This document shows positions 37,767 through 46,079 of a stretch of 64,000 bases of DNA, piece by piece. The translations under genes and the position numbers were made by a program. This DNA comes from an uncultured Desulfosarcina sp. GTDB lineage: Bacteria; Desulfobacterota; Desulfobacteria; Desulfobacterales; Desulfosarcinaceae. The DNA lies in contig NZ_OY764190.1 in NCBI RefSeq assembly GCF_963668215.1, positions 2,976,001 to 3,040,000 of the forward strand, in the 5' to 3' direction. Within the stretch, counting starts at the first letter, position 1, and each line of letters begins with the position of its first letter. Below the pieces are notes generated by a model, which saw nothing but the letters and a program-made list of their open reading frames with translations, searched no databases and had not been told where the DNA came from.

Positions 37767-38618
37767 GTGAGTCAAACACCAGCGTTCGGGAAGATAGCTT
37801 ATGGATGTAGTGGTGCACTATCCAATCAGAAAGCGATGCTTGCGGTACTTTTCAAGGCGGCCGTATCGTCCCTCATGGATCTGGCCATGGATCCGCACTA
37901 TGTCGGCGGCCGTATCGGTGTGCTGGCGGTATTGCATACCTGGACAAGAGCGATGCTGTACCACCCGCATCTGCACTGCATCGTGCCTGCAGGCGGCCTC
38001 GATCCCGAAAAGGACCGCTGGACGCCATCAAGGGATAAATACCTGGTGCCGGTAAGGGCGTTGTCGAGCCTGTTCCGGACCCGATTCATGACGCTGGCGA
38101 AGAAACGGTTGCCGGAAATCGGGTTGCCCAAGTCCGTCTGGGACAAAAATTGGGTTGTGAACGCCAAGCCTGCTGTTCAGGGTGCCGACAGGGTTCCGGA
38201 TTATCTGGGGCGCTATGTTCATCGAGTCGCAATCACCAATGCCAGGATTCTGGACAGTACCGAAGACCGCATCCGCATTCGCTATCTGGACCGCCGCAAA
38301 GGTCAACATCGATGCGCGTCACTGCAACCGGACGAGTTCATCCGCCGTTTTTTGCAGCATGTTTTGCCCAGAGGGTTCCACAAGGTTCGCAGCTACGGGT
38401 TGTTGTCTCCGCGCTATCGAGCAAATTTGAAACAGCTGCAGCAGGAGTTCGGCGAACCGGAGGTCAATGAGGAAAAATCGCTGGATGCAGATATACCGCA
38501 ACCATTCATCCCCCCGGACTTTGGAATCTGCCCAGTCTGCCCAGCATGTAAAAAGGGTCTCCTGAAGCCTCTGTATTGGGTCCCACCGCGGAAAAGGGCA
38601 CCACCGCAGTGGATATGA
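37767..38618 (+). pseudogene. IS91-like rolling-circle transposase, N-terminally truncated
   Basis: The 283-residue product has IS91/ISCR-type features: HPHLHCIVPAGGL (HUH-type metal site), YLGRYVHRVAITNARI with the catalytic-region Tyr, SPRYRANLKQL and a C-terminal CPVCPACKKG. Intact relatives are about 380-500 residues and begin with a zinc-finger part that is absent here; no good start exists at the visible 5' end. IS91-like elements and ISCRs are often associated with integrons. The ends (oriIS/terIS) were not identified. Confidence 0.75.
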
Positions 38619-38927
38619 CTATTCTCGTTTATCCGGTCTCGCAAAGCTATTTTCAAGCTACATGGAAAAGTACGTCCAGGCATGCGCTTTGATTGTGATA
38701 TCTGGCAGATACACCTTCCAAAAAAAGACGATCATCCTCTCTGACTTGGGGTTTAAGGCTTGATTTGATCGGTAAATCAGACCATAATGCCCCCGAACCA
38801 ACAGAAAAACCCCTTTAAAAATCCAAATGTTGTCGATCCAGAACCGGTTCAGTTCAACAAAACTTTTTGCGTCGGCTGCGCGCCGCAAAAACTCTTAATC
38901 GTTAGCTGCTTGGATTAACGAAACAAA
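38619..38927. other. 309-bp gap with a short frame and attC 8
   Basis: Between the IS91 fragment and the nuclease-like gene there is only a possible 33-codon frame (plus, 38662-38763, starting MEKYVQACALIVIS) without a good ribosome-binding site, and the attC site at 38852-38907. The short frame may be a residue of a lost cassette gene. Confidence 0.4.
38852..38907 (+). other. attC recombination site 8
   Basis: R'' GTTCAAC at 38852-38858 (exact RYYYAAC) and R' GTTAGCT at 38901-38907 bound 56 bp. The inner arms TTTTTGCG and CGCAAAAA are perfect complements. It precedes the nuclease-like cassette gene. Confidence 0.72.
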
Positions 38928-39929
38928 ATGGAAAAAGAACTCCAAGAATATCTAAATCATTTTATTCATTCAGATGAACCCGCTCATTTTCGTCCTCATG
39001 AAACTGAAGACATTTTAGTGTCTGATATACCAGAAGATGTTGAAATTGAAATTTGTGAACTTGATGCTAAAGGTATTCGTCATATCGAGCTTGAGGGCAC
39101 ATTCAAAAAACAGAACGACAAATTGTATCTTAATATGGCGCATGATTGGTATCGTAAATGGTGGACAGCCCCATTAGGTATGGCACACCATATGGATCTT
39201 ATAAAACGCCTTGTCGAGTTTAGACAAAAAGAAGAAAATAATATCGAAAGAATTGAATTCGATGATGAAGGTGATTGGTGCCATTTATATTATTCTATTG
39301 TCATCCCTGATGAAACTAAAACTCTATATCAAGCATATGATTTCGGTCTCGATTTTTCAATTTGGAAAGATAGGATACTTCATAGTGTTCAGAATAGAAT
39401 AGGTTCAATTGTAAACGAAATTGCAAATGAATACTCTTCTTTTAAATCTCTCGAATTTCCTGAACTAATTGAACGTGTTGGGAATGAAAAGAATCCGAAC
39501 ATTAAGGGTAGATTGCTTGAAGAACTGATGTGCAAATTTTTTAGCTTTGTCAAAGGATTTGAAGTTATTGAAAGATTGAAAACAGAGACTGAAGAAATTG
39601 ATTTGGTGATTTTGAACAAATCAGCGGCACCAATATGGCAAAAAGAATCGTCGCTTATTTTAGTAGAGTGTAAAAACTGGTCAGGTAAATGTGGAAAAAA
39701 TGAATTGGTCGTTTTTAAGGAAAAAATATGCAATCGCAAGGGTCGGGCAAAAATTGGTTTTTTCATTTCTTGGAATGGGTTTGCCGAAACATTTACAAAA
39801 GAAGATTTAAGAAGTTCTCAAGGTGATATTTTGATTATTCCAGTTACAGGAAAAAATGTTATTGAAGCGCTATCAAATATAATAGAAGAACATCTGGAAA
39901 AATGGTGGATTGGCGCTACATCAACTTAA
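38928..39929 (+). CDS. PD-(D/E)XK nuclease-like cassette protein, candidate defence gene
   Basis: The protein has 333 residues. The C-terminal half has a restriction-endonuclease-like core: helix NPNIKGRLLEELMCKFFSFV (about 190-209), Asp in TEEIDLVIL (about 224) and E-x-K in LVECKNW (about 246), then a Lys-rich strand (KGRAKIGFFIS). This is the Mrr_cat-like active-site pattern. The N-terminal ~150 residues are of unknown fold, rich in Trp and acidic residues (HDWYRKWWTAPLGMAHHM), and may recognise a target. It is AT-rich and flanked by attC 8 and attC 9, so it is a mobile single-gene cassette. Role in phage or plasmid restriction is inferred. Confidence 0.75.
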   Translation: MEKELQEYLNHFIHSDEPAHFRPHETEDILVSDIPEDVEIEICELDAKGIRHIELEGTFKKQNDKLYLNMAHDWYRKWWTAPLGMAHHMDLIKRLVEFRQKEENNIERIEFDDEGDWCHLYYSIVIPDETKTLYQAYDFGLDFSIWKDRILHSVQNRIGSIVNEIANEYSSFKSLEFPELIERVGNEKNPNIKGRLLEELMCKFFSFVKGFEVIERLKTETEEIDLVILNKSAAPIWQKESSLILVECKNWSGKCGKNELVVFKEKICNRKGRAKIGFFISWNGFAETFTKEDLRSSQGDILIIPVTGKNVIEALSNIIEEHLEKWWIGATST

Positions 39930-39933
39930 AATC

Positions 39934-39994
39934 AGCTAACATTTTGCTGCACGGGAGCGCAAAAATCGCGCGCCCAGTGAGCATAGCGTTCCCA
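39934..39994 (+). other. attC recombination site 9
   Basis: AGCTAAC at 39934-39940 serves as R'' and GTTCCCA at 39988-39994 as a weak R'. The inner arms TGCTGCACGGGAGCGC and GCGCGCCCAGTGAGCA pair over most of their length, leaving a short A-rich loop. It follows the nuclease-like gene by 4 bp and is the last site seen. Confidence 0.65.
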
Positions 39995-40107
39995 ATAATA
40001 ATCGCAATGCTGCAAAAGATATGAAAGAGCATGGCTTGAATATCTAATATTTGCTGGAAAAAGAATCGCTCACGTTTTGAAAAACCAAAATTATAGAAGG
40101 CTGCACT

Positions 40108-40785
40108 TTGGAATACGACAAAAATAATGACCAAATCCGTTTTATGCACGACGCAATTGATTTTTCAGGTAAGGACATCCTGGAAATCGGCTGTGGAAAC
40201 GGTAGTATTTCCACTTGCCTGGCCAAAGGTTCCGGCTCCTATATTGCCATCGACCCTGACCCGGTCTGCATTGAACAGGCAAAACAGCTGGACACTGAAA
40301 TCATTTTCCAAACCGGCACAGGCCAGGCCCTGAATTTCCCGGACAATCGCTTTGGCCTGGTCCTGTTCACCCTTTCCCTTCACCACCAGGACAGCGCACC
40401 TGCCCTGGAAGAGGCCTTCCGGGTCCTGAAACCCGGCAGTCACGTCCTGGTGGTGGAACCCAATGCCAGAGCAGCGTTCGAACTGTTTTTCAATTTGTTC
40501 GGCGATGAAACACAGGCCCTGGAGGCAGCTGAGACTGCAATCAGAAACAGTCGATTCACATTAAAGAATGAGGATCAATTCCAGGTAACTGCATCCTTTG
40601 AAAATATCCGGGACCTGTGTGAATATGACTTTGGCCGGGAATTGCCCGACCCTGCTGATAACCAGAAAATTTTAGATCTCCTTTGCCGCGTGAAAAACTG
40701 GGTCTCGCCTGCCCATATCCCGCATGTCCCCATTGATCTGGTTGACGAACTCAGGCTGTTTCTCCTTGAAAAACCTTTATCCTGA
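40108..40785 (+). CDS. Class I SAM-dependent methyltransferase
   Basis: The protein has 225 residues. The SAM-binding motif is ILEIGCGNGSIS, followed by acidic YIAIDPDP and the post-motif region LVLFTLSLHHQDSAPALEEAFRVLKP (Methyltransf_11 type) split around a His-His. The substrate is unknown. The start is TTG 40108 with AAGG 7 nt upstream. Composition is more GC-rich than the cassettes and no attC follows, so it marks the return to resident chromosome. Confidence 0.82.
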   Translation: MEYDKNNDQIRFMHDAIDFSGKDILEIGCGNGSISTCLAKGSGSYIAIDPDPVCIEQAKQLDTEIIFQTGTGQALNFPDNRFGLVLFTLSLHHQDSAPALEEAFRVLKPGSHVLVVEPNARAAFELFFNLFGDETQALEAAETAIRNSRFTLKNEDQFQVTASFENIRDLCEYDFGRELPDPADNQKILDLLCRVKNWVSPAHIPHVPIDLVDELRLFLLEKPLS

Positions 40786-40911
40786 ATTCTGTTTGCACTA
40801 TTCGTTTGCCATTGATCTAAAGGGGCAATAGGTATTTAAGGATAAGGATAAACAAGGTACAATACAAAGTCCAAGGCACACAACGTGTGAAATCCTGATA
40901 AGGGAGGAGCC

Positions 40912-41679
40912 ATGACAAAATACAATCAGATGAGACTGTATACAGTTTTCATTTGGTGTTTTGTCATATGGACATATGGCGTTGCCATCACTGAAGCGCA
41001 GCAACCAGGTGAGGAATCCACCATCCTGAAAATCGGCACGATGGACCTTCCTCCCTACGGGTGGGAAGATTCGCAGCATGAAAAACACGGAATTATCTAT
41101 GAACTGAATCAGGAAATCGGTATCCGGTCAGGGTTCTCATTTACCAACAAAATTCTGCCGCATAACAGAATGTACCAGATGCTGAAGAATGGAAAAATTG
41201 ATCTGATCTCGTCTCAGGCTCACCAGGCTGCCCTGGATGCCGGAGACAAACTGGCCGTACAGTTTACTATTAATGTGATTGTCGCTACCCAAAAAGGATC
41301 TGGAATTCAGAAAATTGAGGATCTCAAGGGGCAGAAATTAATCTATCATCATTCTGCCTCTTATCCGCAGCTGGATGGATTGCCACCGAAAGAGATCATT
41401 CGGGTGCAACATTACCAGCAGATTCTCAAAATGTTGTACAGCCGCCCATATAACGGAGGTGTATTTTCCGAGCCTGCTTATTATTACTGGATGCAGGAGA
41501 TAGGGTTCACTCCCACCGATTTTGGTAAAGTTATCATGATTGAGTGCAACAAAGAACAATGGATATTTGTGAGAAAAGAACTCCCTCAGAAAGTCCGGAT
41601 AATTCTTAAACAAATTGTTGAAGATATGTACAAGGAAAATCTGTATGAGGCGCTGCTAAAGAAATATGGGAAGAAATAA
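40912..41679 (+). CDS. Periplasmic solute-binding protein (family 3 type)
   Basis: The protein has 255 residues with a signal peptide (TVFIWCFVIWTYGVAITEAQ). The mature part is a bilobed SBP_bac_3-like domain: LKIGTMDLPPYGWEDS at the start, LKNGKIDLISSQAHQ and IEDLKGQKLIYHHSAS. No ABC permease or ATPase is adjacent, so it may be a free-standing receptor or serve a distant transporter. GGGAGGAG precedes ATG closely. Confidence 0.82.
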   Translation: MTKYNQMRLYTVFIWCFVIWTYGVAITEAQQPGEESTILKIGTMDLPPYGWEDSQHEKHGIIYELNQEIGIRSGFSFTNKILPHNRMYQMLKNGKIDLISSQAHQAALDAGDKLAVQFTINVIVATQKGSGIQKIEDLKGQKLIYHHSASYPQLDGLPPKEIIRVQHYQQILKMLYSRPYNGGVFSEPAYYYWMQEIGFTPTDFGKVIMIECNKEQWIFVRKELPQKVRIILKQIVEDMYKENLYEALLKKYGKK

Positions 41680-41807
41680 ATTGTATGACGTTACCCAAAA
41701 TATCATTATAAAAAGAGGAAAAATAGCCTGGCGTTCGAGCAGGCCACTTTCCGTCTTTTGCAATTTCCGACTTCTAAGGAAGTAACATCTGCATAGGCGC
41801 AGTTTTT

Positions 41808-41870
41808 CGTTGGAGCGGCTTCCAGCCGCGATGATTTTAGAACAGATCGCGGCTGGAAGCCGCTCCAACG
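41808..41870. repeat. REP-like palindrome, copy 1
   Basis: GTTGGAGCGGCTTCCAGCCG and its complement face each other across a 13-nt spacer centred on GATTTTAG. Its core GGAGCGGC..CC.GCCGCGAT recurs at 46334 and 51075. It lies in the 320-bp gap between the solute-binding gene and the convergent ArsA-like gene, where it can act as a bidirectional terminator. AAAAAGCTTTTT at 41916-41927 follows it. Confidence 0.85.
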
Positions 41871-41999
41871 AAGCCACCACCTTTCTTTCGGGTGTGTGGC
41901 CACAGGTGGCCTGAAAAAGCTTTTTGTGAGCCAATCAAATTTTGCCAGATTATAGATTGATTCAGAGTTCCCCCAACAAATTGGGAAGCGCCTCGAACT

Positions 42000-42905
42000 T
42001 TAATCGGTAATAGAACAAAGAGCGCCAGCGTTTTCGGATACCGCCTGCTCGAGTCCGTCAAGGCCGAGAATGCCTCCGGGAACCAAGGGTAGCATGGCAA
42101 GGCGCTGGATGGAAAAGTTCTCGGCGATGTCATCCGCCGTTTCTTCCGGTCCCACTTTGTTGACCACGATCCGGGAAATGGAAATATCGATGTCGGCCAG
42201 GCGCCTTTCGATGCGCCGGGCTTCGGAAAGGCTGAGCCGGTCGTTGTTCAGCACCAGGTTCACATGGGTGCTTGAGGACATGAAGCGTGATTTGAGGCGG
42301 GTATGGCTTGCGATCAGTTCGTCCAGTTTTGTCCGGACCCGGTCGGTCTCGAACTCGCAGGCGCCCATTTTGATTTTGGAGATGATTTCTTTTTTCTTGC
42401 AGATGGCGCTGCGCAGCTTCAGCAATTCGTCGAGCCACACCAGACTAATGGAAGGCAGGGAGAAGAACCGCAGGGAGAGGGCCGTGGGGGCCATATCGAA
42501 GATAATGGCGTCCTGGCCGCCGGCGGCCTGCATGATGTCTTCAAAGGCCAGCAGCAGGGCATATTCTTCCAGTCCCGGCGCGTATTGTAAAACGTTGAAA
42601 TGGTCCTGCAGGTTGAAGGCGCTCTGGTAGGCGTAGGTGCGTTTAAGGTGGTTGCGCGTCTCCTTCAGATAACGGTGTATCCAGTATTCGGTGTCGATCT
42701 CCCGGACTTCGAGGTTCGGGGCCACTGGCCGGGATTTGCCGGAAAAGCGCATCCCGAAAATATCGCACTGGTTGTGGGCCGGGTCCATGGATACGAGCAG
42801 GGTGCGCCGCCCCGTGGCCGCCAGGTGAACGGCGGTCAGGGCCGATGTGGTGGACTTGCCCACACCGCCCTTGCCGATAAAAAAATGGATGGGAATCTCG
42901 GACAT
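42000..42905 (-). CDS. ArsA/GET3-like anion-transporting ATPase homologue
   Basis: The protein has 301 residues and a single nucleotide-binding domain. The deviant Walker A is FIGKGGVGKSTTSA, switch II DMAPTALSLRF (family form DxAPTGHTLR) and the A-loop SMDPAHNQCDIFG. No arsenite Cys triad is evident, so arsenite efflux is unlikely; a membrane-protein targeting or metal-independent chaperone role is as plausible. ATG 42905 was chosen over an upstream TTG at 42914. It overlaps no gene but starts 6 bp after the stop of a 100-aa gene in the CstA neighbourhood. Confidence 0.82.
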   Translation of the reverse strand: MSEIPIHFFIGKGGVGKSTTSALTAVHLAATGRRTLLVSMDPAHNQCDIFGMRFSGKSRPVAPNLEVREIDTEYWIHRYLKETRNHLKRTYAYQSAFNLQDHFNVLQYAPGLEEYALLLAFEDIMQAAGGQDAIIFDMAPTALSLRFFSLPSISLVWLDELLKLRSAICKKKEIISKIKMGACEFETDRVRTKLDELIASHTRLKSRFMSSSTHVNLVLNNDRLSLSEARRIERRLADIDISISRIVVNKVGPEETADDIAENFSIQRLAMLPLVPGGILGLDGLEQAVSENAGALCSITD

Positions 42906-42910
42906 GGCAG

Positions 42911-43213
42911 TCAATCGATATCCAGTACGGAGAAGAGTTCACCCAGCGGATCATGGGCTGTGGTCACTTTGGCCAGCATCACGGCGAATTCATGCTCCAT
43001 TTCGGGCATCAGGTCCATGGTGATCTGGATGGGCGGCGAGGGAATGCCGACGAAAACCCCCAGCACCAGGAGCGCGAAGATGTTTTCCAACTCTTCGACC
43101 TCGTATTCGACGGTTTCCACGGCCTTGCCCCGGGCGACTTCGTCCATGGTCCCCCAGATTCGCCGGAGCCGGCTGCACAAGGCGGTCAGAAAGTGCGGTG
43201 CCATGGGCATCAT
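42911..43213 (-). CDS. Small protein linked to the ArsA-like ATPase, unknown function
   Basis: The protein has 100 residues and no recognised family. The N-terminus is basic (HFLTALCSRLRRIWG). An acidic helix (EYEVEELENIFALLVLG) leads into a hydrophobic stretch with PSPP and a C-terminal acidic end. It could be a tail-anchored or peripheral membrane protein. Its ATG overlaps the stop of the preceding membrane-protein gene (ATGA), and the ATPase gene follows after 5 bp, so the three are co-translated. Confidence 0.7.
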   Translation of the reverse strand: MMPMAPHFLTALCSRLRRIWGTMDEVARGKAVETVEYEVEELENIFALLVLGVFVGIPSPPIQITMDLMPEMEHEFAVMLAKVTTAHDPLGELFSVLDID

Positions 43214-43638
43214 TGCACCCGGAACACCCGGCGGTCGAACGCCAGCCGTTTTTCCGACGGATAGTGGTAGTACAGGGCATAGAGCATGGCCAGCAGCGCA
43301 CCGCCCAGATAGAAAGCCGGTGCGGCCAGGGCGTATACGGCCAGGGCCAGATAGGGCGTCGCCATGACCACGATCAAAATAGCGCGTTGGAAACGATAAA
43401 ATTCGGCTTCCGATGTCTGCCTGCGCAGGTGCATGCGGTGGGCGAAGGCCGTGCGGACCATGATCGGGGCGGCTGCGGCCGTGGCCACCGCCAGGATGAA
43501 CAATACGGGCACCCAGCCGGCCATTGCTTTCGCTTCGAAGGGATCGATGCCCAGCGACCGCAACAGCAGCACGCAGCCGAAGCCGACCAGCGCCGGTGCC
43601 AGCATGAGAATAAACCGTTTTTGAAGTGTGGTCTTCAT
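43210..43638 (-). CDS. Small integral membrane protein, unknown function
   Basis: The protein has 142 residues with about four membrane segments (MLAPALVGFGCVLLL; VPVLFILAVATAAAAPIMV; AILIVVMATPYLALAVYAL; FYLGGALLAMLYALYYHY). No family is recognised. ATG 43638 has AGGAG at 6 nt. It is the first of three tightly packed genes ending in the ArsA-like ATPase, 165 bp after cstA, with a strong hairpin in between. Confidence 0.72.
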   Translation of the reverse strand: MKTTLQKRFILMLAPALVGFGCVLLLRSLGIDPFEAKAMAGWVPVLFILAVATAAAAPIMVRTAFAHRMHLRRQTSEAEFYRFQRAILIVVMATPYLALAVYALAAPAFYLGGALLAMLYALYYHYPSEKRLAFDRRVFRVQ

Positions 43639-43730
43639 TTTTGCTCCTGATGGATGTCCGTCCTTTTTAAATCGACGGATCTGTTTGGGGCGACCCACCT
43701 CCTCCATTGACGATTGCCAGCGCCTGGGAT

Positions 43731-43774
43731 GCCCCGTCCGTTTCGGGGATGATCATGCCGGAAACGGACGGGGC
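43731..43774. terminator. 14-bp perfect hairpin between cstA and the downstream genes
   Basis: GCCCCGTCCGTTTC (43731-43744) and its exact complement (43761-43774) enclose 16 nt. No T-run follows on the minus strand, so it may stabilise the cstA mRNA end or attenuate read-through into the small membrane-protein gene. Confidence 0.55.
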
Positions 43775-43803
43775 GCTGGGGGGAGGACCCAGACTACGCT
43801 TGA

Positions 43804-45549
43804 TCAGACGGATGTCACCTCGCTGGCACCGTCCATGGCGATATCGTCGGTGGAGAAGAACTTCACCACTCCCTCGACGACGATCCAGGCTGCAATGATA
43901 ATGATGACAAGATTAATTGTCTGCAAAAGCAGGTTGTGCTGGGTGCCGAACTTGAACTGGTTCATCACGGCCGCCCAGAGGGTCATCACGGACATGAAGA
44001 CGGCCGGGATTCCGGCAACCAACCACTTCAACCCGCCTTTGGTTTTCAGGTACAGGGTGATGACGATCAGAGCCAGGGCCGCCAGGGTCTGGTTGACCGC
44101 ACCGAACAGGGGCCAGAGCTTCAGGGCGCCCTTGCCGCCGGCGCCGGTGGCAAAGGCCAGGATGCAGGCGGTACCCACGGCGATGAAGGTGGCCACATAC
44201 TTGCCGGTCAGGTATTCCATCCTGAGGCTGGTGAACAACTCCGAGAGGACGTAGCGCTGGATCCGGGTGGCGGTGTCCAGGGTGGTGCCGGCGAAAGAGG
44301 CCACGAAGACCGCCATGATGGCCAGGGTGAACTGTTTGGGAATGCCTAAGGTGTTGATCATATTGGCCGCGCCGTCCACGAAGGCGCTGATCTTGGACCC
44401 CAGACCGGCTGCGGCGGCCCAGGACGAGTAGTGGGTGGTCCAGGCGGCGACGCCGGTCAGGGTTTCACCGGCCTTGGTGGTGTAGCCCAGGCCGATGCCC
44501 GCGGCCACGGCAACGATCACCAGGGTGGCCAGGGCCCCTTCCATGAGCATGGACCCGTAGCCGACGAACAGCGAATCGTCTTCGCTGCGGACCTGTTTGG
44601 CCGAGGTGCCCGAAGAGACCAGCGAATGGAACCCGGAAATGGCGCCGCAGGCGATGGTAATGAACAGGAACGGCCACATGGGCGGGGCCTGGGCCGGCTG
44701 GGCCTGGACCGCCGGTGCCACGATCTCCAATCCTCCGAAAAAGGCGGCCGCCAGCACCCCCAGGATCAGCAGCACCATGGCGATGACCAACTGATGGGAG
44801 TTGATGAAATCCCGCGGCTGGAGCAGGGCGGTGACCGGCAGGACCGAGGCGAAGAAGGCGTAGATCATCAGGATGATGGTCCAGACACCGGTAGCCGGAA
44901 TGCCGGCGATGGCGGGCATTTTCATGGGCATATAAGGCCCGATGAAGACGGCCAGGTACATGAGCACGATGGCCCAGATGGAGAGCCCCATGACGCCTTT
45001 GCCTTTTTTATACACCAGATACCCGAGCACCATGGCGATGGGCACTTCCACCCAAACGGCCAGCACCGACTGGGGATACATGGCGAAGATAATGGCGATC
45101 ACCAGCCCGAAGACGGCAATGACGATCCACAGCTCCAGAAAGACGATCAGGAAGAAGAGAAAGCGGGTGCGGCTGTTGATGTACTTGGCGGTGTAGTCCG
45201 AAATGGATTTGCCCTGGTTGCGCATGGAGATGATCAGGGCGCCGAAATCGTGGACCGCCCCCATGACGATGCTTCCGATAAAAACCCATAACAGGGCCGG
45301 TACCCATCCCCAGATGATGGCGATGGCCGGGCCGACGATGGGGCCTGTTCCGGCGATGGAAGTAAAATGGTGGCCGAAAATCACCTCCTTTTTGGTCGGC
45401 ACGTAATCGACGCCGTCTTCCATGCTGACCGACGGGGCTTGGGATTCGCCCGAAAGGGCGAAGATCCTCCTGCCGACGTACCGGCCGTAAAGATTGTACA
45501 TGACGATGTATCCGGCAAATGCCAGAACAACGATGATCAATGCATCCAT
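43804..45549 (-). CDS. cstA: CstA carbon-starvation family transporter
   Basis: The protein has 581 residues and about sixteen membrane segments. The CstA signature is clear: VIFGHHFTSIAGTGPIVGPA near the N-terminus, then GAVHDFGALIISMRNQGKSI, and FHSLVSSGTSAKQ in the middle. Family members import pyruvate or peptides. GGAGG lies just before ATG. A receiver-domain gene is 30 bp upstream, and an NtrC regulator with its kinase lies beyond; the arrangement resembles pyruvate- or peptide-responsive control of CstA/BtsT transporters. Confidence 0.93.
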   Translation of the reverse strand: MDALIIVVLAFAGYIVMYNLYGRYVGRRIFALSGESQAPSVSMEDGVDYVPTKKEVIFGHHFTSIAGTGPIVGPAIAIIWGWVPALLWVFIGSIVMGAVHDFGALIISMRNQGKSISDYTAKYINSRTRFLFFLIVFLELWIVIAVFGLVIAIIFAMYPQSVLAVWVEVPIAMVLGYLVYKKGKGVMGLSIWAIVLMYLAVFIGPYMPMKMPAIAGIPATGVWTIILMIYAFFASVLPVTALLQPRDFINSHQLVIAMVLLILGVLAAAFFGGLEIVAPAVQAQPAQAPPMWPFLFITIACGAISGFHSLVSSGTSAKQVRSEDDSLFVGYGSMLMEGALATLVIVAVAAGIGLGYTTKAGETLTGVAAWTTHYSSWAAAAGLGSKISAFVDGAANMINTLGIPKQFTLAIMAVFVASFAGTTLDTATRIQRYVLSELFTSLRMEYLTGKYVATFIAVGTACILAFATGAGGKGALKLWPLFGAVNQTLAALALIVITLYLKTKGGLKWLVAGIPAVFMSVMTLWAAVMNQFKFGTQHNLLLQTINLVIIIIAAWIVVEGVVKFFSTDDIAMDGASEVTSV

Positions 45550-45579
45550 GCTGCCTCCTTTCGATTGGTTGAAACTGGG

Positions 45580-45972
45580 TTATTTGCTTCTCCCGTTCAT
45601 CAAACGGGTTAAAGACGTTTCGATGTCCTGCATCTGAAACGGTTTGGCGATATAGTCGTCCACCCCGGCCGCAGCGGATCTTTCCGCCAGCGTTCGATCG
45701 CCATGGGCGGTAATCAGGATTTTGAGGGAAGCGGTGTGGGAACGCCGGATACGGTCGAAGAAGGCCAGTCCGTCCATCCCAGGCAGCCGGTAATCGGCGA
45801 TAATAATGTCGTATTGTTTTTCCCGGAGCGCATCGATGCCGGCTTCGGCACTTTCCACGGCCTTGAAGAAGCACCCCTCGCTGTCGAAAAAGGCTCCCAT
45901 GGAATCGCGGATCCATTCATCGTCGTCGACCAGGAGAATTTTTTTTGTTCGCAACCGGGTGAGCAGATCCAT
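45580..45972 (-). CDS. Single-domain response regulator
   Basis: The protein has 130 residues and is a receiver domain only. Acidic pocket VDDDE near residue 17, phospho-acceptor Asp in IIIADYRLPGMDG, Thr/Ser in LITAHGD and Lys in YIAKPF are all present. It lacks an output domain, so it may act by protein contact or as a phosphate relay for the nearby kinase. It is 30 bp upstream of cstA and probably the first gene of that transcript, behind the sigma-54-type promoter at 46062-46079. Confidence 0.88.
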   Translation of the reverse strand: MDLLTRLRTKKILLVDDDEWIRDSMGAFFDSEGCFFKAVESAEAGIDALREKQYDIIIADYRLPGMDGLAFFDRIRRSHTASLKILITAHGDRTLAERSAAAGVDDYIAKPFQMQDIETSLTRLMNGRSK

Positions 45973-45983
45973 TGTCGGTACGA

Positions 45984-46018
45984 TCCATCAAAGGCCAATT
46001 TGCCCAATATCTGTATTG
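45984..46018. repeat. Degenerate fragment of the small palindromic element
   Basis: About 35 bp centred on GGCCAATTTGCCC, then ATATCTGTATTG, closely match the left half of the element at 26891 (GGCCAATTTGCCC then ATATCTTTGTTG). No right half or target duplication is seen. It lies in the leader between the promoter and the receiver gene start. Confidence 0.55.
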
Positions 46019-46061
46019 TTCCTGAAATGAAGGTTGTGAATATCGACCCTGCAACTTGGCA

Positions 46062-46079
46062 GAGCAGCATCCATGCCAG
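46062..46079 (-). promoter_or_regulatory. Putative sigma-54 (-24/-12) promoter for the receiver-cstA transcript
   Basis: Read on the minus strand, CTGGCATGGATGCTGCTC has GG and GC separated by exactly 10 bases, close to the consensus TGGCAC-N5-TTGC. It sits about 90 bp upstream of the receiver-domain start. A sigma-54-activator gene of NtrC type lies immediately upstream at 46449-47831, which supports it. Confidence 0.5.

Noticed and set aside
42000..42905. Arsenite efflux ATPase
   Set aside because: The expected Cys triad is not seen, the protein has one nucleotide domain, and no arsB, arsR or arsC lies nearby.
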